This document shows positions 21,218-33,200 of a stretch of DNA of 33,868 nt, in pieces. Under the pieces are notes generated by a model, which ran no database searches, was not told where the DNA came from, and saw only the letters and a program-made list of their open reading frames with translations. This DNA comes from Streptomyces milbemycinicus (GTDB lineage Bacteria; Actinomycetota; Actinomycetes; Streptomycetales; Streptomycetaceae). The DNA lies in contig NZ_MUNE01000198.1 of the NCBI RefSeq assembly GCF_002154605.1, positions 1 through 33,868 of the forward strand, written 5' to 3'. The position numbers were made by a program, and so were the translations under genes. Every line of letters begins with the position of its first letter. The stretch's first letter is position 1.

Positions 21218-21223
21218 TTGATC

Positions 21224-24200
21224 ATGGCTACGCCCAGCGACAAGGTCGTCGAAGCGCTCCGAGCCTCCATGAAGGAGACCGAGCGGCTGCGTCGGCAGAA
21301 CCAGACTCTCGTTGCCGCGGCAACGGAGCCGATCGCGATCGTGGCAATGAGCTGCCGGTTCCCGGGCGGGGTGGGTTCCCCGGAGGAGCTGTGGGAACTG
21401 GTCGCCGACGGCCGCGAGGCGATCTCCGGTTTCCCCGTCGACCGCGGCTGGGATCTGGACGCGCTGGACGCGGGTGACGGCCGTCCGGGCGCCAGCGCCA
21501 CCCTGGAGGGCGGTTTCCTCGACGGTGTCGCCGACTTCGACCCCGGCTTCTTCGGGATCTCGCCACGCGAGGCGCTGTCCATGGATCCGCAGCAGCGGCT
21601 GTTGCTGGAGACCTCCTGGGAGGCGGTGGAGCGGGCCGGGATCGACCCGATACGGCTGAAGGGCTCCCGCACCGGGGTCTTCGTCGGCATGAGCGGCCAG
21701 GACTACTCGTATCTGACCGTGAACTCCCTGACCGACCTGGAAGGCAACGTCGGCACCGGCATGGGCGCCGGCGCCGCCTCCGGACGGCTCTCCTACACGC
21801 TCGGTCTCGAAGGCCCCGCCGTCACGGTGGACACCGCCTGTTCCTCCTCACTGGTGGCCCTGCACCTCGCCACCCAGGCGCTGCGGTCGGGGGAGTGCTC
21901 ACTGGCGCTGGTCGGCGGTGTGACCGTGATGTCCACTCCCGGCTCGTTCATCGAGTTCAGCCGCCAGGGCGGGCTGGCCGCCGACGGCCGGTGCAAGTCG
22001 TTCGCCGAGGCGGCGGACGGTACGGGCTGGGCCGAGGGCGTCGGCGTACTGGTGGTGGAGCGGCTGACGGACGCACGCCGCAACGGACATCAGGTGCTCG
22101 CCCTGGTACGGGGCTCGGCGATCAACCAGGACGGCGCGTCCAACGGCTTCACCGCGCCGAACGGGCCCTCGCAGCAGCGGGTCATCCGGCAGGCGCTGGC
22201 GAACGCGGGGCTGTCCGTCGCCGATGTGGACGCGGTGGAGGCACACGGCACGGGCACGAAGCTGGGCGATCCGATCGAGGCGCAGGCGCTGCTGGCCACG
22301 TACGGCCAGGAGCGCGAACAGCCGCTGTGGCTGGGGTCGGTGAAGTCGAACATCGGGCACACACAGGCGGCGGCGGGCGTGGCCGGTGTCATCAAGATGG
22401 TCATGGCGATGCGGCACGGGGTGCTCCCGGCCACCTTGCATGCGGCGGCCCCCTCTTCGCATGTGGACTGGTCGGCGGGCGCGGTCGAGTTGCTGACCGA
22501 GGCGGTGGCCTGGCCGGACGGGGAACGCCTGCGCCGCGCCGGGATCTCCTCGTTCGGGGTCAGCGGCACCAACGCGCACACCATCCTGGAGCAGGCCCCA
22601 CCCGCCGAGCCCGAACCCGAGCCCGAGCCCGGGCCCGAGAGCACCCCCGCCGGGCGCCCCGCCATGGTGCCGTGGGTGCTTTCGGGCAGAACCGAACCCG
22701 CGCTGCGCGCCCAGGCGGCCCGCCTCGTGTCCTTCCTCGACGGCGCCACGCCCAGCGCGCCGCGGGCGGAGGCGCTGGACGTGGCGCTGTCGCTGGCCAC
22801 CACCCGGTCGGGCTTCGAACACCGGCTGGCGGTCCTGGCCGAGGACGCGACGGGCCTGCACGCGTCACTGAGCTCCTGGCTCTCCGGGCGGACCACGGCG
22901 GGTGCGCTCCAGGGGGTGGCCCGGCCGGACGGCGGGCTCGGGGTACTGTTCTCCGGCCAGGGTGCCCAACGTCCGGGCATGGGACGGGAGTTGTACGCAC
23001 GTTTCCCGGCGTTCGCCGAGGCGTTCGACGCGGTGTGCGAGCACCTGGACGAGCGGTTGGAGCGCCCGCTGCGGGAGGTGGTGTTCGCCGAGCCAGGGTC
23101 GCCGGAGGCTGCGCTGCTGGATGAGACGGGGTGGACGCAGCCCGCGTTGTTCGCCATCGAGGTGGCGTTGTTCCGGCTGGTGGAGTCGTGGGGTGTCCGG
23201 CCGGACACTCTGGCGGGGCATTCGATCGGTGAGATCGCGGCGGCGCATGTGGCGGGGGTGTTCTCGCTGGCGGACGCGTGTGCGCTGGTGGCGGCGCGGG
23301 CCCGGCTGATGCAGGAGTTGCCGCCCGGTGGGGCGATGGTGTCCCTCCAGGCCGCCGAGGACGAGGTGGTCCCGTATCTGGGCGAGCGGGTGTCGATCGC
23401 CGCGCTCAACGGACCGCGCTCGGTGGTGATCGCCGGGGATGAGGCCGCGGTGCTGGAGATCGTGGCCCGGTTCGAGGAGCAGGGCCGCAAGACCCGCCGC
23501 CTGCGGGTGTCGCATGCGTTCCATTCGCCGTTGATGGACCCGATGCTGGCCGAGTTCGACGAGGTCGCGCGTGGGATCTCGTACGAGGCGCCACAGATCC
23601 CGTTTGTATCGAACGTGACCGGTGAGCCGGCCACGGCCGAGCTGGTGTGTTCCCCCGAGTACTGGGTGCGGCACGTCCGGGAGCCGGTGCGGTTCGCCGA
23701 CGCGGTAACGGTGATGAGCGCGGCCGGTGCGTCCGCCTTCCTCGAGGTCGGCCCCGACGGCGTACTGTCCGCCATGGCCCAGGAGACACTGGGCGACCAG
23801 CCGACCGCCCCGGCCCTCGTCCCCGCGCTCCGCAAGGACCGGACCGAAGAGGAGGCTCTGACCGAGGCGGTGGCCCGGCTGCACATCGCCGGGGCTCGTC
23901 TGGACTGGACGGCGTTCTTCGCCGGGTCCGGGGCGCGGTGCGTGGATCTGCCGACCTACGCGTTTCAGCACGAGCGGTACTGGCCCGAGGCCGCCGCGGC
24001 CGCACCGGGCGGTGCGGCGGACCCGGTGGACGCGGAGTTCTGGGCCGCGGTGGAGCGGGAAGATCTCGGCGCGTTGGCCGCCGACCTGGATGTCGACGGC
24101 GCGGCGCTGGAATCGCTGGTACCGGCGTTGTCGTCGTGGCGTCGGCAGCGGCGGGAGCGGTCGGTCGTGGACGGGTGGCGACACCGCGTCACCTGGAAGC

Positions 24201-27200
24201 CACTGACCGGTGTGCCCGAGGGCGTGGTGTCGGGCACCTGGCTGGCCGTGGTGCCGGAGGGGCTGGCGGAGGACCCGTGGGTGTGCTCGGTGACCGCCGC
24301 GCTGGGCGCGGGGGCGGTGCGGCTGGAGGCCGGTGACACGGACCGTACGGTCCTGGCGGCGCGGTTGCGCGAGGTCGTGGCGGACGCGGGGCCGCTTGCG
24401 GGCGTGGTGTCGCTGCTGGCGCTGCTGGAGTCGGCGACGGCGGAGCGTCCGGCCGTACCCGCGGGGGTCGCGCTGACGACGTCGCTGCTGCAGGCGCTGG
24501 GCGACGCGGGTGTTGACGCGCCGGTGTGGGCGGTCACCCGGGGCGCGGTGTCGGTGGGGCGCTCGGAGCGGGTGACGAATGCGGTACAGGCCGCGGTGTG
24601 GGGCCTTGGGCGCGTGGCGGCGCTGGAGTACCCCCAGCGCTGGGGCGGTCTGGTCGATCTGCCGGAGGCCATGGACGGGCGGGTGGTATCGCGGTTCGCC
24701 GCGGTGCTGGCCGGGTTCGAGGGCGAGGACCAGATCGCGGTCCGGAGGTCCGGAGTGTTCGGCCGGCGACTTGTCGCGGCGCCGGCCGGGACCGGCGCGG
24801 GAGCCTGGGAGCCGTCGGGCACGGTGTTGGTGACCGGCGGTACGGGGGTGTTGGGCGGCCATGTCGCCCGCTGGCTGGCGCGCAGTGGCGCCGAACACCT
24901 GGTGCTGGCCAGCCGGAGCGGCGAAAGGGCCCCGGGCGCGGAGGAGTTGCGGTCCGAGCTAGCGGCCTTGGGCGCGCGGGTCTCGGTGGTGGCGTGCGAT
25001 GTCGCCGATCGGGACGAGGTGGCGGCCGTGCTGGCCGCCGTTCCCGGCGACTGCCCGCTGACAGGTGTGGTGCATGCGGCGGGTGTGCTGGACGACGGGG
25101 TGCTGGAAGGGCTGACGCCGGAGCGGTTCGAGGCGGTGTTCCGGTCCAAGGTGCGGTCCGCCCTCGTCCTGGACGAGCTGACCCGGGACGTGGATCTCGC
25201 GGTGTTCGCACTGTTCTCGTCGGCGGCGGGCGCGCTGGGCAACCCGGGACAGGGGAACTACGCCGCCGCGAACGCGGTACTGGACGCGCTGGCGGAGCGG
25301 CGCCGCGCTCAGGGCCTCCCCGCCACCTCCGTGGCCTGGGGAGCCTGGGCCGGTGGCGGCATGGCCGGCGACGGCCGGGGCGACGCCCTTACGCGGCGTA
25401 CCGGCACCTCGGCCCTGGAACCCGAGATGGCGATCTCCGCGCTGAGCCGGGCCGTTGTCGGGCAGGACGCGGTGGTCGTCATCGCGGACATCCAGCGGCC
25501 CGAGTTTCTGCGTGTGTTCGCCGGCGTACGTCCCAGCCCGGTCCTGTCCGGCCTGCCCGGCTATCGCGAGCTTGCCGAGGCGGGAACCGTCGGCAGCCGG
25601 GAGATCGCACGGACCGCGTCCGCCCTTCTGGAGCGGCTGTCCGGGCTGGCCGCGGCGGATCGCCCCGCAGCCGTACTGGACCTGGTCCGTGGTGAGGTCG
25701 CCGCGGTGCTCAGGTACTCCGGCGTGGCGGCGATCGAGCCCGACCGGGCGTTCAAGGATCTGGGCTTCGACTCGCTGACCGCGATCGAACTGCGCAATCA
25801 GCTCGCCACCGTGACCGGGCTCAGCCTGCCCGCCACCTTGGTGTTCGACCACCCCACCCCCACCGTCCTCGCGGACTTCCTGGTGGCCGAGTTGACGGGA
25901 GACCGCGACGACAGGCCCGGCCCGGCGGTCGTCGCGGCCGACGTCGCCGACGACCCGGTCGTGATCGTCGGGATGAGCTGCCGCTTTCCGGGCGATGTGC
26001 GATCCCCCGAGGATCTGTGGCGACTGGTCGCCGAGGGCCAGGACGCGATTTCCGGCTTCCCGACCGATCGTGGCTGGGACCTCGACGGACTTACCGGCGG
26101 CGGTTCCGGGAGCAGCGACACCGCCAAGGGAGGCTTCCTCTACGACGCGGCCGGGTTCGACGCCGACTTCTTCGGGATCTCCCCGCGTGAGGCGATGGCC
26201 ATGGATCCCCAGCAGCGACTGCTGCTGGAGGCCGCGTGGGAGGCGTTCGAGCGCACCGGAGTCGACCCGGTATCGCTCCGTGGCAGCCAGGTCGGGGTGT
26301 TCGTCGGGACGAACGGCCAGGACTACTCGGACCTGGTCAGGACGGCGAACTCCGATACGTCGGGGCACACCGGTACGGGCATCGCGGCGAGCGTGGCGTC
26401 CGGCCGGCTCTCCTACACACTCGGTCTCGAAGGCCCCGCGATGACCGTCGACACGGCCTGCTCGGCGTCACTGGTAGCGCTGCACCTGGCGGCGCAGGCG
26501 CTGCGGTCGGCGGAGTGCTCGCTCGCGCTGGCGGGCGGTGTGACGGTGATGTCCACCCCGGGCGGGTTCGTGGGCTTCAGCGGGCAGAGCGGACTGGCCC
26601 CGGACGGTCGCTGCAAGGCGTTCGCGGATGCGGCGGACGGAACGGGCTGGTCCGAGGGTGTGGGGCTGTTGGTGCTGGAGCGGTTGTCGGACGCGCGGCG
26701 CAACGGCCACGACGTGTTGGCTGTGGTACGTGGTTCGGCGGTGAATCAGGACGGTGCGTCGAACGGGCTCACGGCGCCGAACGGTCCGTCGCAGCAGCGA
26801 GTGATCCGTGCCGCGCTGGCGAGTGCCGGTCTTTCCCCGGTGGACGTGGACGCGGTGGAGGCGCACGGCACGGGGACCACGCTGGGCGATCCGATCGAGG
26901 CCCAGGCGTTGCTGGCCACATACGGACAGGGGCGTGAGCGGCCCCTGTGGCTGGGGTCGGTGAAGTCGAACATCGGGCATACGCAGGCGGCGGCGGGCGT
27001 GGCCGGTGTGATCAAGATGGTGATGGCGATGCGGCACGGGATATTGCCGCGCACGCTGCATGTGGACGAGCCGTCGTCGCATGTGGACTGGTCGGCCGGT
27101 GCGGTGGAGCTGCTGCGGGAGCCGGCCGAGTGGCGGGAGGCCGGCGGGCCGCGCCGGGCGGGTGTCTCGTCGTTCGGGATCAGCGGCACCAACGCGCACA

Positions 27201-30200
27201 TCATTCTCGAGCAGGGTCCGGCGCCCGCGGTGTCCGAGACGGTGCCGATGGTCGCGGGGCCGGTGCCGTGGCCGGTGTCGGCGAAGAGCGCGGAGGCGCT
27301 GGCGGCGCAGCTGGACCGGTTGCGGGAATGGGCCGACGGGAACCCCGGCCCGGCCCCGCTGGACGTGGGCTACTCGCTGGCCACGGGCCGGTCGCTGTTC
27401 GAGCACCGCGCCGTGCTGCTGGCGGACGTCGGCCATGACGACGGCCCGATGGAGATCGCCCGTGGCGGGGCGAGGAGCGGCGTCGGACTCGGGGTGCTGT
27501 TCTCCGGCCAGGGCAGTCAACGGGCCGGTATGGGCCGGGAGTTGTACGGTCGGTTCCCGGTGTTCGCCGAAGCCCTCGACGCGGTGTGTGCACATCTGGA
27601 CCGGGAGCTGGACCGCCCGCTGCGGGACGTGCTCTTCGCCGAGCCCGGTTCGGCCGACGCGGCGCTGCTGGACGAGACGGGGTGGACGCAGCCCGCGCTG
27701 TTCGCCATCGAGGTGGCGCTGTTCCGGCTGCTGGAGTCCTGGGGAATCACACCGGACTATCTCGCCGGGCATTCGATCGGCGAGGTCGTGGCCGCGCATG
27801 TGGCGGGGGTGTTCTCGCTGGAGGATGCCTGCACACTGGTGCCCGCCCGGGCCCGGCTGATGCAGGAGCTGCCGACCGGCGGGGCGATGGTGTCCGTACA
27901 GGCGACCGAGGACGAGGTCGTCCCGTATCTGGGCGAGCGGGTGTCGATCGCCGCGCTCAACGGACCGCGCTCGGTGGTGATCGCCGGTGAGGAGTCCCAG
28001 GTACTTCAGGTCGCGGCCCACCTCGAGGCCGAGGGCCGCAAGACCAAGCGGCTGGCCGTCAGCCACGCCTTCCACTCCCCTTTGACGGACCCGATGCTGG
28101 CGGACTTCCGGCACGTGGTGGCACGTCTGTCGCCCCAGGAGCCGGCCATCCCCGTCGTGTCCAATCTGACCGGCGGCCTCGCCACGGCGGAGGAGCTGCG
28201 GTCGCCGGAGTACTGGGTGCGGCACGTACGAGAGCCGGTGCGGTTCGCCGACGGGCTGCGGACGCTGACCGAGGAAGGTGTGTCCGTACTGGTCGAGCTG
28301 GGCCCGGACGGTGTGCTGTCGGCGATGGCCCAGGAGTCGGTGCCCGACGACGCCGTGGTGGTCCCGGCGCTGCGCAAGGACCGGGATGAGCAGTCCGCCG
28401 TGGTGGCGGCGCTGGCCCGGCTGCATGTGACGGGCGTCGGTGTGGACTGGCCCGCGTTCTTCGCCGGAACCGGCGCGCGCCGGGTCGACCTGCCCACATA
28501 CGCCTTCCAGCACGAGCGGTTCTGGCCGTCCGCCTCTGTGAGCGCGGCGGACCTGACCGGTGCGGGACTGGAGCCGGCCGGGCATCCGCTGCTGGGCGCC
28601 GCCATGACGGTGGCGGCCTCCGAGGAACTGGTCCTGACCGGCACGCTGTCCCTGACCACCCACCCCTGGCTGGCCGACTACGTGGTGGGCGGACAGGTGT
28701 GCTTCCCCGGCACCGGCTTCCTGGAACTGGTGGTCCGCGCCGCCGACCAGGCCGGATGCGATCGGATCGAGGACCTGTCCCTGACCACCCCCCTGGTACT
28801 GCCCGAGCGGGGCGCGGTGCGGGTGCAGCTCTGGGTGGGGAGCCGGGACAACCTCGGACACCGGGAACTGCGGTTCCACTCGTGCCCCGCCGACAGCCCC
28901 GGGCACGAGTGGACCCTGCACGCCACGGGAGTCCTCACGGAGGCCGCGGAGGTCGCCGACTTCGATGCGACGGTATGGCCGCCGCCCGGGGCGGCCACGA
29001 TGGACCTGGACGGCCTGTACGAGCACCACGAACGGGCCGGTCTGGCCTACGGACCGGCCTTCCGCGGACTGCGGGCGGTCTGGACACGCGGCGCGGAGGT
29101 CTTCGCCGAAGTCGCCCTGCCCGAGGACGTACGGGACGCGGAAACCTTCGGCGTGCACCCGGCGCTGCTCGACACCGCACTCCACGCGGCCGTGTTCACG
29201 GACGTCGACGGCGACGAACCGGGCCTGCTGCCGTCCGCCTGGAGCGGGGTGTCGCTGCACGCCTCGGGGGCATCGACGCTGCGGGTCAGGCTGACCAGGA
29301 GCGGCCTGGACACGGTCGCGCTGAGCGCCGTCGATGTACAGGGCGCACCGGTGATCTCGGTGAGCTCGCTGGCGCTGCGCCCGGCATCGACGCGGACGGT
29401 CGCGACGGCGGGCCGCGACGAGCTGAACTCGCTGTTCCGGGTCGAGTGGGTGCCCCGGCAGCTGGACGGCGTGGCCGGGGCTGCCCAATGGGCGGTGCTC
29501 GGCACGGACGCGTGGGATCTGGCCGCGGTGCTGGAGTCCGCGGGCGCCACCCGGGACACCACGCCGGTACGGGCGTTGGCCGACCTCGCCGGGCCCGAAG
29601 GTGCCGCGGTCCCCCAGATCGTCGTCGCCCCGCTCATGGGCGAACCGCTCATGGGCGAAGACCCCGCACGGTGCCCCGAGTCGGTGCGCGAACTGACCCA
29701 CCACGCGCTGGAGCTGCTGCGGGACTGGCTGGCCGAGGAGCGGTTCGCCCGGTCGCGCCTGATATTCGTCACCCGAGGAGCGGTGGCCGACGCGGACCAG
29801 GACATCACCGACCTGGCGGCCGCGGCGGTGTGGGGCCTCGTACGGTCCGCCCAGTCGGAGAACCCCGGCCGGTTCCTGCTGGTGGACCTGGACGACTCGG
29901 CGGAGTCCGCGGCCGTACTGCCCGCACTCCCCGGGCTGCTGGACGCCGAGGAGCCACAGGCAGTCGTCCGCGCGGGCGCGGTACGTGTCGCGCGTATGAC
30001 GCAGCTGGCCTCGTCCGACAGCCTGGTGCCGCCGACCGGTGCGCCGTGGCGGCTGGACACCCACGCGAAGGGCGGTCTGGACGGGCTGACGCTCGCCGAG
30101 TGCCCCAAGGCGCTCGAGCCACTGACGGGCCGCGAGGTGCGGGTGGCCGTACGCGCCGCCGGGGTGAACTTTCGCGATGTCCTGGGCGCGCTCGGCACGT

Positions 30201-33200
30201 ATCCGGGGGAAGCCGGGCCGCTCGGCTCCGAGGCCGCCGGCGTGGTCGAGGAGATCGGCCCCGAGGTGACCGGGCTCCGGCCGGGCGACCGGGTGATGGG
30301 CCTGCTCTCCGGCGGATTCGGCCCCGTGGGGGTGACGGACGAACGGCTCGTCACCCGCGTACCCGACGACTGGACATGGGAGACCGCCGCCTCGGTACCG
30401 CTGGCGTTCCTGACCGCGTACCACGCATTGGTGGAACTCGCCGGTCTGCGAGCCGGGGAGAAGGTGCTGATTCACTCGGGTGCGGGCGGCGTCGGCATGG
30501 CCGCGATCCAACTGGCCCGCCATCTGGGCGCGGACGTGTTCGCCACCGCGAGCGAGGGCAAGTGGGACACCCTGCGGTCGCTGGGCGTGGCGGAGGATCA
30601 CATCGCCTCCTCGCGCACCACGGAGTTCGAGCCGAGGTTCGCCGAGGCCACGGACGGTGGCGGGGTCGATGTCGTACTCAACGCCCTGTCGGGGGAGTAC
30701 GTCGACGCCTCGCGGCGCCTGCTGGCGCCGGGCGGCCGGTTCCTGGAGCCGGCCACGCTGAACAAGGCGGGCATCCGCGACCCGCAGGCGCTGCCGGAGT
30801 GCCACTACCAGCCGTTCGACCTGGGGCTGGTGGACCACGAGCACATCCAGCGGATGCTCGTCGCGTTGGTACGGCTGTTCGGCGACGGGTCTCTGCGGCC
30901 GCTTCCGGTGCGTACCTGGGATGTGCGCCGGGCCCGTGAGGCGTTCCGGCACATGAGCCTGGCCCGGCACATCGGCAAAGTCGTCCTGACCACGCCCCGC
31001 CCCTGGGACGCCGAGGGCACCGTACTGATCACCGGGGGCACCGGTGGGCTCGGTGCCGAGCTGGCCCGGCATCTGGTCACCCGACGTGGCGCCCGGCATC
31101 TGCTGCTGGCCGGCAGGCGTGGCCTCAACGCCCCCGGCGCCGTGGAGCTGCGGGACGAGCTGATCGCATACGGCGCCGAGGTCACCGTGGCCGCCTGTGA
31201 CCTCTCCGAACGAGCCGCCACCGCCGAACTGCTCGCCGCCGTCCCGGCCGGACACCCGCTCACCGCGGTGGTACACACCGCGGGCGTACTGGACGACGGA
31301 GTCGTCGGATCGCTGACCCCTGAACGACTGGATGCGGTACTGCGGCCGAAGGTCGACGCCGCATGGCATCTGCACGAACTCACGCGTGACCTCGACCTGG
31401 CCGCATTCGTCTGCTACTCCTCGGTGTCCGGTGTGATGGGCACCGCGGGCCAGGCCAACTACGCGGCGGGCAACGTCTTCCTGGACGCCCTGGCCCAGCA
31501 CCGGCGTGCCCACGGCCTCCCCGCGATCTCCCTCGCCTGGGGAGCCTGGGCCCAGGGCACGGGTATGACCAGCACCCTGAGCGACGACGAGATGCGCCGG
31601 ATCAGCGATGCGGGCATGCCACCGCTCACGGTCGAGCGCGGACTGGCGCTGTTCGACGCCGCCACCGCCTGTGACGAGGCACTGCTCCTGCCGCTCGGGA
31701 TCGGAAACGGCGCGCTGCGGCTGCCCGGCGGTGTCCCCGCCATCCTGCGCGGACTGGTACGGCCCGGTCGTCGTAAGGCCGCGGGCGGTGTCGCGGAGAT
31801 GTCCCGGGCAGGCCTCGCCGAGCGGCTGGCCGGGCTGCCGGAGGACGAGCGGTCGCGGTTCCTGGTCGACCTGGTGCGTACGGAGGTCGCCCAGGTGCTG
31901 CGGCACTCCAGGACGGCGGCCATCGGCGCCGACCGGGCCTTCAAGGACCTGGGCTTCGACTCGTTGACCGCGATCGAGCTGCGCAATCAGCTCGCCGCGA
32001 CGACCGGGCTGAGCCTGCCGTCCACGTTGGTGTTCGACCACCCGACGCCCGCGGCGCTGGCACAGCTCCTGCTGACCGAGCTCATGGGCACGCGGACCGA
32101 GACCGCTCTCCCGACGTTGCCGGCCGTCCCATTGGACGACCCGATCGTCATCGTCGGGATGAGCTGCCGGTTCCCCGGCGGTGTCCGGTCTCCTGAGCAG
32201 CTGTGGGACCTGGTCGCCGACGGCCGTGACGCGATCTCGGCCTTCCCCACCGACCGCGGCTGGGACCTCGGCATACTCGCCGACGACCCCGACGGGCGGG
32301 GTGGCGGGGCCATCCGCGAGGGCGGGTTTGTCCACGACGCGGCGGAGTTCGACGCGGGCTTCTTCGGGATCTCGCCGCGTGAGGCGCTGGCGATGGATCC
32401 GCAGCAGCGGCTGCTGCTGGAGGCCGCGTGGGAGGCGTTCGAGCGCACCGGGATCGACCCCGTGTCGCTCCGGTCCAGCCGGACCGGTGTGTTCGTCGGT
32501 ACGAACGGCCAGGACTATTCGACTCTGGTCATGAACGCCGGGGAGGAGTTGGCCGGACACGCAGGCACCGGGCTCGCCGCGAGCGTGGCGTCCGGGCGTC
32601 TGTCGTACACGCTGGCCCTGGAAGGTCCGGCGATGACGGTGGACACCGCATGTTCTTCATCGCTGGTGGCGTTGCACCTGGCGGCCCAGGCGCTGCGGTC
32701 GGGGGAGTGCTCGCTGGCCTTGGCGGGCGGTGTGACGGTGATGTCCACCTCGGTGGGATTCGCCGGGTTCAGCCGCCAGGGTGGGCTGGCGCCGGACGGC
32801 CGGTGCAAGGCATTCGCCGAGGCGGCGGACGGTACGGGCTGGTCCGAGGGTGTCGGCATGCTCGTGGTGGAGCGGCTGTCGGACGCCCGGCGCAACGGCC
32901 ACGAGGTGCTGGCGGTGGTGCGGGGCTCGGCGATCAACCAGGATGGCGCGTCCAATGGACTCACGGCGCCGAACGGTCCGTCGCAGCAGCGGGTGATCCG
33001 GCAGGCGCTGGCGAGCGCGGGGCTGTCCACGTCGGATGTGGACGCGGTGGAGGCGCACGGTACGGGGACCCGGCTCGGCGATCCGATCGAGGCGCAGGCG
33101 CTGCTGGCCACGTACGGCCAGGAGCGCGAACAGCCCCTGTGGCTGGGGTCGGTGAAGTCGAACCTCGGGCATACGCAGGCGGCGGCGGGCGTGGCCGGTG

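Larger units (their letters stand above)
20883..21223. promoter_or_regulatory. Divergent control region between the glycosyltransferase operon and the second PKS gene
   Basis: A 341-base region without a convincing gene that must hold the promoters for both directions. It is less GC-rich than the flanking genes. Visible elements: two PimM-like boxes (21015-21025, 21081-21095); a minus-strand TTGACC (21008-21013) that could be a -35 element just inside the first box; a plus-strand TTGCCA (21089-21094) inside the second box; a direct repeat CGATCGG...CGATCGG (about 20962-20979); and a small inverted repeat CGCGCG-n6-CGCGCG near 20940-20960 in the glycosyltransferase leader. No clear -10 hexamer is seen for either side. 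Confidence 0.7.
21326..25890 (+). other. PKS module 'M15': KS-AT(malonyl)-KR(B type)-ACP
   Basis: KS active Cys is residue 206 (21839-21841), with EAHGTGT and SNIGHTQ downstream. AT: nucleophile Ser 667 in GHSIG (23222-23224) and HAFH at 23513-23524, malonyl. A dimerisation-element-like linker begins near FWAAVE (about 24038). [15 protein letters not shown] at 25088-25096, Tyr 1346 (25259-25261) with AAANA; active B-type. ACP Ser 1517 (25772-25774). By amphotericin analogy it yields the C9 hydroxyl. Confidence 0.92.

Noticed and set aside
21188..21223. An earlier in-frame ATG for the second PKS gene
   Set aside because: It lacks a Shine-Dalgarno sequence and adds 12 residues ahead of the docking helix. 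ATG 21224 has GGAG at proper spacing.
17820..21223. Possible mobile-element insertion bringing in the tailoring operon
   Set aside because: There is no transposase, terminal inverted repeat, target duplication or tRNA at the borders. The borders are ordinary terminator and promoter regions.
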